Positions 1 to 4,933 of a stretch of DNA of 15,099 nucleotides are shown here, piece by piece. The notes below the pieces were generated by a model. The model ran no database searches. It had not been told where the DNA came from and saw only the letters and a list, made by a program, of their open reading frames with translations. The position numbers and the translations under genes were made by a program. The DNA comes from Bacillota bacterium (GTDB taxonomy: Bacteria > Bacillota > Clostridia > Oscillospirales > Ruminococcaceae): positions 1-15,099 of the forward strand of contig JAEXAZ010000111.1 of assembly GCA_023394255.1 (NCBI GenBank), given 5' to 3'. How positions within the stretch are numbered: position 1 is the stretch's first letter; every line of letters starts with the position of its first letter.

Positions 1-165
1 CTGGACGGATACCGCGTGCGCACATCGTCCAAAGCAGAACGCCGCTTTGACCTCCAGCCGGTCTTCCAAACCGTTTTCAGAAATCAATTCCTGCAATTTA
101 CTGATAATGTTATAGGAACCTTTTACATGACAGGCGCTGCCCACGCAGACCTCCAATGTTAACAT
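1..165 (-). CDS. Thioredoxin-fold [2Fe-2S] ferredoxin, NuoE-like (3' end outside window)
   Basis: The first 55 residues are visible; the gene runs off the left edge. Cys7 and Cys12 (C-x4-C) and Cys44 and Cys48 (C-x3-C, in FCFGRC) are the four ligands of a thioredoxin-like [2Fe-2S] ferredoxin, the fold seen in NuoE/HydC and at the N terminus of HydB. The ATG at 165 follows a GAAAGGGG ribosome site (171-180). The gene lies 18 nt downstream of hydA on the same strand, so it is almost certainly the last visible member of the hydrogenase operon. It lacks the N-terminal helical part of HydC. Such free-standing ferredoxins are known beside HydABC and beside PAS-containing sensory [FeFe] hydrogenases in clostridia. 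It probably carries electrons to or from a partner encoded just beyond the window; that partner is inferred, not seen. Confidence 0.85.
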   Translation of the reverse strand, partial: MLTLEVCVGSACHVKGSYNIISKLQELISENGLEDRLEVKAAFCFGRCAHAVSVQ

Positions 166-183
166 AGAGACGCCCCTTTCATC

Positions 184-1884
184 TCAATCCTGTTTGCCGT
201 AATGGACGTGCAGCAGCTCGTGGCGGTTCTTTTTCAGCACGCCGTTGTAAAGCGCCATAATCATGGGGTTTTCCTCCGAGCGTTTGATCTGCGAAAGCTG
301 GTCGGCGTCGTAAAGCCCGCGCGCGCGCGCCTTCCTCTGATCGAAACGTCCGGTCGGCTGGCCCGCGCCGCCGATGCAGCCGCCCCAGCATGCCATGACC
401 TCCACCAGATCATAGGAAACCTCACCGGCGTCAATTTTTTTCAGCAGCTCCTGCGCATTTTTTAACCCGTGGACAACCGCGATCTTCAGCTCTTTTTCTC
501 CGACTGTAACGTTGGCTTCCTTTACAAAGTCCATCCCGCGCACACCGCAGAATTCGATTTCATGCAGTGTGTTGGTGTCTTTCTCCGCGGAGCAGCGGCG
601 GATCACCGCTTCGGCAACGCCGCCGGTGGTGCCGAAAATGACGCCCGCTCCGCTGCCAAGTCCGAAAGGCATATCGGTTGCTTCACTTTCCAGATCCTTA
701 AACACGATTCCATTTTCTTTTATCATCGTACTAATTTCCTGCGTTGTCAAGACATAATCAATGTCATTGATGCCGCTGCGTTTAAATTCTTCCCGCTGGG
801 CTTCTCCCTTTTTGGCTGTGCAGGGCATAATCGCGATCACAACGGCTTCTTTGCCGTCTACGGCCTCCACGGTCTTGTAATGTGATTTCAGCGTGGCGCC
901 GAACATTTCCATCGGGGATTTGCAGGTGGAGACGTTGGGCAGGTATTTTGTGTTGCGGGATTCCACGTAACGCACCCACGCGGGACAGCAGGAGGTGAAC
1001 ATCGGGAACGGGCCGCCGTTTTCCAAACGTTTCAGGAACTCGCTGGCCTCTTCCATGACCGTCAGGTCAGCGCCAAGCGTCGTATCAAACACTTCGTCCA
1101 CGCCCATCATTTTCAAAGCGGCCACAAGCTTGCCCATCGTGTTTTCTCCGGCCTCCAAGCCGAATTCCTCGCCGATGGCAACCCGCACCGCAGGGGCAAC
1201 CTGCACAATTACGCGCTTGGTGGGGTCCTGAATGGCTTTCCAGGCACGGCCGATGTCCCCTTTAATGGTGATGGCGCCGGTAGGGCAGACGGCCGCGCAC
1301 TGGCCGCAGCCAATACAATCGGTGTCACCAAGCTTTCTGCCAAACGCGGGCATGATCTGCAGCTTGGAACCACGGTAGGCAAAATCAATGACGCCCATGC
1401 CCTGGACTTCTTCGCAGACGCGCACACAGTCCCCGCAGAGGATGCATTTGTTCGGGTCGCGCAGGATGGAGGGACTGGTTTTATCCAGCGCAAACTTTTC
1501 ACGGGTATCCTCAAACCGGATATTGCGGATTCCATACTGGAGCGCAAGCTCCTGCAGCTTACAGCGTCCGTTTTTTTCACAGACGGTACAATCGCGGCAG
1601 TGCGCCGCCAGCAGCAGCTCCAGAATCATTTTCCGGTGCTTTTGCAGGCGTGCGGTGTTGGTGCGGATCTTCATGCCGTCCCTGGGCTGCATGGAACAGG
1701 ATGCCTCGATACCGCCGCGCTCATTTTCCACAACGCACATCCGGCACGCGCCGTAAACGGAAAGTTCGGAATAATAGCAGAAGGTAGGGATTTCAATGCC
1801 GGCCTTGCGGATGACCGCAAGCACATTTTTTTCCCCGTCAAAGGCAACCCGCTTGCCGTCGATATACATAATTCCTTTACTCAT
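184..1884 (-). CDS. hydA: [FeFe] hydrogenase catalytic subunit HydA of the electron-bifurcating HydABC complex
   Basis: This cytoplasmic subunit (566 residues) makes or consumes H2. Visible domains in order: an N-terminal [2Fe-2S] ferredoxin (Cys36, 47, 50, 63); a His-ligated [4Fe-4S] site (His95, Cys99, 102, 108); two ferredoxin-type [4Fe-4S] motifs (Cys147/150/153/157 and Cys190/193/196/200); and the H-cluster domain. All three H-cluster signatures are intact: TSCCP with Cys299/Cys300, MPC with Cys355, and EVMACWGGC with Cys499/Cys503. Cys299 is the family's proton-relay residue. The ATG at 1884 was chosen because AAGGAGG (1894-1900), inside the end of hydB, lies 9 nt upstream. An in-frame start at 1926 would add 14 residues without family support and overlap hydB. 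The start is 4 nt beyond the hydB stop, implying translational coupling. The domain order fits group A3 trimeric enzymes; the exact subgroup needs a tree. Confidence 0.96.
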   Translation of the reverse strand: MSKGIMYIDGKRVAFDGEKNVLAVIRKAGIEIPTFCYYSELSVYGACRMCVVENERGGIEASCSMQPRDGMKIRTNTARLQKHRKMILELLLAAHCRDCTVCEKNGRCKLQELALQYGIRNIRFEDTREKFALDKTSPSILRDPNKCILCGDCVRVCEEVQGMGVIDFAYRGSKLQIMPAFGRKLGDTDCIGCGQCAAVCPTGAITIKGDIGRAWKAIQDPTKRVIVQVAPAVRVAIGEEFGLEAGENTMGKLVAALKMMGVDEVFDTTLGADLTVMEEASEFLKRLENGGPFPMFTSCCPAWVRYVESRNTKYLPNVSTCKSPMEMFGATLKSHYKTVEAVDGKEAVVIAIMPCTAKKGEAQREEFKRSGINDIDYVLTTQEISTMIKENGIVFKDLESEATDMPFGLGSGAGVIFGTTGGVAEAVIRRCSAEKDTNTLHEIEFCGVRGMDFVKEANVTVGEKELKIAVVHGLKNAQELLKKIDAGEVSYDLVEVMACWGGCIGGAGQPTGRFDQRKARARGLYDADQLSQIKRSEENPMIMALYNGVLKKNRHELLHVHYGKQD

Positions 1885-1888
1885 TGCT

Positions 1889-3769
1889 TTAAGCCTCCTT
1901 GATCGCCTTGAACGGGCATGCAGCAATGCAGGCGCCGCACTTGATGCAGGTTTTTGGGTTGATGCTGAACGGTTCTTTGATCTTGCCGCTGATCGCGCCT
2001 ACGGGGCAGGTTTTGGAGCATTTGCTGCATCCTTTGCAGAGCGCCGGGTCAATCCGGATGACCCGAAGCGCTTTGCAGTCGCCCGCGGGACAGCGTTTCT
2101 CAATAACATGCGCTTCATATTCGTCGCGGAAATATTTTAATGTGCTTTGCACGGGGGAGGCGGCTGTTTTGCCAAGCCCGCAGAGCGCGGTTTCGGAAAT
2201 CGTGGAGGCAAGCTCGGACAGCAGGTCGAGGTCTTCCGGGGTGCCATTGCCGTGAACGATCCGCTCCAGTATTTCCAGCATCCGCTTGGTGCCCTCACGG
2301 CAGGGAACACATTTGCCGCAGGATTCGTTCTGTGTAAAGTTCATAAAGAAACGGGAAACCTCAACCATGCAGGTACTGTCGTCCATCACGACAAGTCCGC
2401 CGGAGCCAACCATGGCGCCCACTTTTTTCAGCGAGTCGAAGTCCATGGGCAGGTCAAGGTGTTCACTTGTCAGGCATCCGCCCGAAGGCCCTCCGATCTG
2501 TACTGCTTTAAAGGCCTTGCCGTTTTTTACCCCGCCGCCGATATCGAAGATTACCTCCCGCAGGGTTGTCCCCATCGGCACCTCGATCAGGCCGGTATTG
2601 TTGACATTTCCTGTCAAGGCAAACGCCTTGGTACCCGGGCTGTTCTCAGGTCCGATCGATTTAAACCAGGCTGAGCCATTCAGAATGATTTCCGGAACAT
2701 TTGCAAAGGTTTCCACGTTGTTGAGAACGGTTGGTTTGCCGAACAGCCCTTGTTCCACAGTGCGGGGCGGCTTGACGCGGGGCATACCGCGCTTTCCCTC
2801 GATAGAAGTAGTCAAAGCGCTGCCCTCGCCGCAGACGAACGCACCCGCGCCCCGGTTGATATGGAGTTTAAACTGGAACCCGGAACCAAGAATATTTTCG
2901 CCCAAAAGGCCGATTTCTTCAGCCTTTTGAATGGCTGTTTTGAGACGGCTGACAGCCAGCGGATACTCCGCGCGCACGTAAATATAACCTTCCCGGGCGC
3001 CCGTCGCATAACCGGCAATCATCATGCCTTCCAGCATTTTATGAGGGTCGCCTTCCATAATAGAGCGGTCCATGAACGCGCCTGGATCGCCTTCGTCGCC
3101 GTTGCAGACGATATATTTAACCGGTTCTGCCTGTCGGCGCACCTGTTCCCATTTTCTGCCGGTGGGGAAGCCGCCGCCCCCTCGCCCGCGCAGATTGGAT
3201 TCTGAAATCTGTTTGCAAACCTCTTCCCCCGTCATCGAGGAGAGCGCTTTTGCCAGTGCGGAATAGCCGCCTTTGGCGATATATTCCAAAACGTCTTCGG
3301 CATCGGACTGGCCGCAGTTTGCCAGCACTACGCGGGTCTGCTTTTTGTAGAAAGGAATTTCCTCCTGATGGGGGTAGCTTTTCCCGTCCAGCTGATAAAG
3401 CAGCCGCTCGATGAGCTCGTCACCGAGAACGCTTTTCTCGACAATCTCTTCGCAGTCTGACGGCTTTACCTTGGTATAAAGCACGCCCAGAGGTTCAATT
3501 TTCAGCAGCGGCCCCATTTCGCAAAACCCGTGGCAGCCGCTTTTTTTCAGGCCGATATTATCGCCGTGCGGTTCATGTGCCAGTTCCACACAGACGTCAA
3601 GGCCTTTTTCTTCACACATTTGCTTAATATGCTCGTAGATATGTAACGAACCGCCCGCCACGCATCCGGTACCGCCGCAGACCAGCACTTTCTTCTGTTG
3701 TTTTTCCAGCGAACCGGCCGCGAATTCACGCAGATTCACCAGTTCGTCGTAGGAGTGTACACTATGCAT
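1889..3769 (-). CDS. hydB: HydB: NADH/FMN flavoprotein subunit of bifurcating [FeFe] hydrogenase (NuoF-like)
   Basis: This 626-residue NuoF-like subunit holds the FMN where NADH is oxidised and electrons are bifurcated. Domains: a thioredoxin-like [2Fe-2S] domain (Cys31, 36, 79, 83); the FMN/NADH core with GRGGGGFPTG (195-204), NGDEGDPGAF (223-232) and GAGAFVCGEG (307-316); an N3-type [4Fe-4S] site (Cys484, 487, 490, 530); and a C-terminal 2x[4Fe-4S] ferredoxin (Cys578/581/584/588 and Cys608/611/614/618). Cys467, His554, Cys560 and Cys565 are candidates for the zinc site known between the last two domains of HydB. The full length and the two added terminal domains separate it from plain complex I NuoF. 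Its ATG overlaps the end of hydC by 8 nt, and its ribosome site AAGGAGGG (3778-3785) lies inside hydC, so the two are translationally coupled. Confidence 0.96.
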   Translation of the reverse strand: MHSVHSYDELVNLREFAAGSLEKQQKKVLVCGGTGCVAGGSLHIYEHIKQMCEEKGLDVCVELAHEPHGDNIGLKKSGCHGFCEMGPLLKIEPLGVLYTKVKPSDCEEIVEKSVLGDELIERLLYQLDGKSYPHQEEIPFYKKQTRVVLANCGQSDAEDVLEYIAKGGYSALAKALSSMTGEEVCKQISESNLRGRGGGGFPTGRKWEQVRRQAEPVKYIVCNGDEGDPGAFMDRSIMEGDPHKMLEGMMIAGYATGAREGYIYVRAEYPLAVSRLKTAIQKAEEIGLLGENILGSGFQFKLHINRGAGAFVCGEGSALTTSIEGKRGMPRVKPPRTVEQGLFGKPTVLNNVETFANVPEIILNGSAWFKSIGPENSPGTKAFALTGNVNNTGLIEVPMGTTLREVIFDIGGGVKNGKAFKAVQIGGPSGGCLTSEHLDLPMDFDSLKKVGAMVGSGGLVVMDDSTCMVEVSRFFMNFTQNESCGKCVPCREGTKRMLEILERIVHGNGTPEDLDLLSELASTISETALCGLGKTAASPVQSTLKYFRDEYEAHVIEKRCPAGDCKALRVIRIDPALCKGCSKCSKTCPVGAISGKIKEPFSINPKTCIKCGACIAACPFKAIKEA

Positions 3770-4247
3770 CCTCTTTGCCCTCCTTCAGGTCATTGAGCAG
3801 TGAAATCGCCTTATCCGGCGTCATCGTGGAGTGGACCTTATCGTTCACGGTCAGGACGGGGGCGAGGCCGCAGGCGCCCAGACAGGATACGGTTTCCACG
3901 GTGAACAGCATATCGTCCGTCGTATGTTTTTTCGCCGAAAGCCCCAGTTCCCCGCGGAGAGCTTCCAGAATGGGGATGGATTTACGGACATGACAGGCGG
4001 TCCCGTCACAGATGCGGATCACATATTTCCCCTTGGGCTCCAGTGAGAAATTCTCATAGAAGGTAGCAACGCTGAAAACCTTCGCGATGCTGATACCCAG
4101 ACCTGACGCGATGTATTCCAGAATGCTTTGCGGCAGGTAACGGTATTCGCTTTGAATATCCTGCATGATGGCAATAAGGGAGGAAGGCTGCCGCCCGTAG
4201 GCATTCAGAACTACCTCCGCTTTTTCAAAATTGAGCTGGTTTTCCAT
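3762..4247 (-). CDS. hydC: HydC: NuoE-like [2Fe-2S] subunit of bifurcating [FeFe] hydrogenase
   Basis: This is a 161-residue NuoE-family subunit. An N-terminal helical region (about 1-70) precedes a thioredoxin-like fold with [2Fe-2S] ligands Cys80 and Cys85 (RICDGTACHV) and Cys122 and Cys126 (CLGACG). It passes electrons within the HydABC complex next to HydB. The open frame extends upstream to 4385, but that extension runs through the predicted promoters and has no family similarity. The ATG at 4247 gives the usual NuoE length and follows AAAGGGTG with about 6 nt spacing. It is the first gene of the operon hydC-hydB-hydA-ferredoxin, an order common in clostridia. Two tandem promoters and a Rex-like site lie just upstream. 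Confidence 0.95.
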   Translation of the reverse strand: MENQLNFEKAEVVLNAYGRQPSSLIAIMQDIQSEYRYLPQSILEYIASGLGISIAKVFSVATFYENFSLEPKGKYVIRICDGTACHVRKSIPILEALRGELGLSAKKHTTDDMLFTVETVSCLGACGLAPVLTVNDKVHSTMTPDKAISLLNDLKEGKEDA

Positions 4248-4314
4248 CTTGTTCACCCTTTGATTCAAATATTTTGCGCACATCGGCACAGAAGAGCTGA
4301 CGGAGAGGCTGCAA

Positions 4315-4342
4315 ATTAGATAAGAGAAGTTAAGTTTGTCAA
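4315..4342 (-). promoter_or_regulatory. Sigma-A-type promoter P2 of the hyd operon
   Basis: On the minus strand a perfect TTGACA (4337-4342) is followed after 16 nt by TCTAAT (4315-4320). The expected transcript start, near 4308, is about 60 nt before the hydC ATG. The -35 lies inside the Rex-like palindrome. Confidence 0.6.
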
Positions 4343-4353
4343 ATATCAAACAA
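4336..4353. promoter_or_regulatory. Candidate Rex (NADH/NAD+ sensor) operator before hydC
   Basis: The 18-mer TTGTCAAATATCAAACAA has the Rex layout of two 7-bp arms around a 4-bp centre. The left arm fits TTGTnAA fully; the right arm keeps only the ACAA end of TTnACAA. It covers the -35 of promoter P2, the position expected for a repressor. Rex control of hydrogenase genes is established in some clostridia; binding here is inferred from a partial match. Confidence 0.4.
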
Positions 4354-4367
4354 TATTTATGCTTTTT

Positions 4368-4397
4368 ATTATAGCATGGAGGCAAATAACCTGTAAA
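4368..4397 (-). promoter_or_regulatory. Sigma-A-type promoter P1 of the hyd operon
   Basis: On the minus strand TTTACA (4392-4397), 18 nt, then a perfect TATAAT (4368-4373). It lies about 50 bp upstream of P2, so the operon may have two tandem promoters, only one of which overlaps the Rex-like operator. Confidence 0.55.
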
Positions 4398-4659
4398 TAG
4401 ATAAACAAGCCAAAAGCAACAAGAAATTTATATTTTTGTTGCATAAATAAAGACTAATTTTGTGAACTTTCACATTAAAAATGGATTACCGCACAAATTG
4501 AAAATCTATTTTTCAAGCAATATGCCTAAACATATAGGAGCCATATAAAAAAAGAATGAAGCAATAATTTCTTATATTGCAAAAAAAGCCTATTCGTAAA
4601 AATGCAGGGAAACCTTCATTTGCGGCGGACAAACCAAATTTAGGAGAATAAAGGAGCAA
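4398..4659. other. AT-rich divergent spacer without a gene
   Basis: No coding region with a ribosome site was found here. Two inverted repeats stand out: TGTGAA-CT-TTCACA at 4461-4474, and TTGAAAA/TTTTCAA at 4498-4516 with a 5-nt loop. A weaker hairpin (GCAATA/TATTGC) spans 4561-4580. The first looks like a protein operator; its half sites resemble Rex arms but sit 2 bp too close together. Confidence 0.5.
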
Positions 4660-4688
4660 TTGACAAATATAGGATTCTTTTTTATAAT
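4660..4688 (+). promoter_or_regulatory. Consensus sigma-A promoter for the c-di-GMP sensor gene
   Basis: Perfect TTGACA (4660-4665), 17 nt, perfect TATAAT (4683-4688). The predicted start near 4695 leaves a leader of about 240 nt before the gene at 4934. A promoter this strong fits a gene controlled mainly after initiation, by the leader terminator. Confidence 0.8.
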
Positions 4689-4689
4689 A

Positions 4690-4727
4690 AATCTATTCAA
4701 AACAGTGAATATATCTGTGAATAGATT
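4690..4727. repeat. Inverted repeat across the transcription start
   Basis: AATCTATTCA (4690-4699) and TGAATAGATT (4718-4727) are perfect 10-bp complements with an 18-nt spacer. Sitting at the predicted transcript start, they could be a repressor operator or, if transcribed, a 5' hairpin. The 9-mer ATCTGTGAA occurs at 4713-4721 and again at 4767-4775. Confidence 0.55.
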
Positions 4728-4770
4728 CAAACCTCGCCTATTTCTTCGGGCAAATCTGGAAGGAAAATCT

Positions 4771-4821
4771 GTGAACTATATTTTAATGAAACGCAGCAAT
4801 AGGGGCATCTTTCAGGGATAG
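4771..4821 (+). CDS. Putative 16-codon leader peptide in the attenuator
   Basis: A GTG start at 4771 follows GGAAGGA (4758-4764) at 6 nt spacing and opens a 16-codon frame ending in TAG (4819-4821): MNYILMKRSNRGIFQG. Codons 10-12 (AAT AGG GGC) contain the antiterminator arm 4798-4805, and the stop lies 33 nt before the terminator stem. That geometry would let ribosome position decide which leader hairpin forms. There is no run of one amino acid as in classical biosynthetic attenuators. A frame this short can arise by chance; the good ribosome site and its placement are the only support. Confidence 0.4.
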   Translation: MNYILMKRSNRGIFQG

Positions 4822-4861
4822 CAACCGGTTGCATCAGTATCGTATTGCTAACCCCCCTATT
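4795..4861 (+). promoter_or_regulatory. Antiterminator region of the 5' leader (riboswitch or attenuator, class unknown)
   Basis: AATAGGGG (4798-4805) is perfectly complementary to CCCCTATT (4854-4861), the left arm of the terminator stem, so the two structures exclude each other. A third option pairs AGCAATA (4795-4801) with TATTGCT (4843-4849). Between them lies the palindrome GCAACCGGTTGC (4821-4832). I could not match the leader to c-di-GMP-I, c-di-GMP-II, T-box, TPP, cobalamin or other riboswitch consensus sequences I know. Confidence 0.55.
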
Positions 4862-4889
4862 CAAGTGCGCTTGGATGGGGGATTTTTTT
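4854..4889 (+). terminator. Intrinsic terminator inside the leader of the c-di-GMP sensor gene
   Basis: A 12-bp stem with two G-U pairs (4854-4865 with 4870-4881) and a TGCG loop is followed by A and then seven T (4883-4889). It lies about 165 nt after the predicted transcript start and 44 nt before the ATG at 4934. Transcription must therefore read through it to express the gene. Confidence 0.85.
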
Positions 4890-4933
4890 ATCAGGAAAAG
4901 GCCCGGAACCACCGGAGCCGGAAGGGAGCCATC

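Noticed and set aside
1885..1926. Longer start for HydA
   Set aside because: It adds 14 basic residues overlapping hydB; the internal ATG has AAGGAGG at proper spacing and begins the ferredoxin domain normally.
4248..4385. Longer start for HydC
   Set aside because: The extension crosses both predicted hyd promoters and lacks NuoE similarity.
4461..4474. CRP/FNR or canonical Rex operator
   Set aside because: The spacer between half sites is 2 bp short for both families, so no name is assigned.
4731..4806. c-di-GMP-I (GEMM) aptamer
   Set aside because: GGGCAAA at 4748-4754 recalls the core, but the following tetraloop hairpin and receptor strand are not present in matching form.
4829..4933. 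In-frame upstream TTG extension of the EAL protein
   Set aside because: It would place the terminator inside the coding region and bury the signal peptide; the ATG at 4934 has its own good ribosome site.
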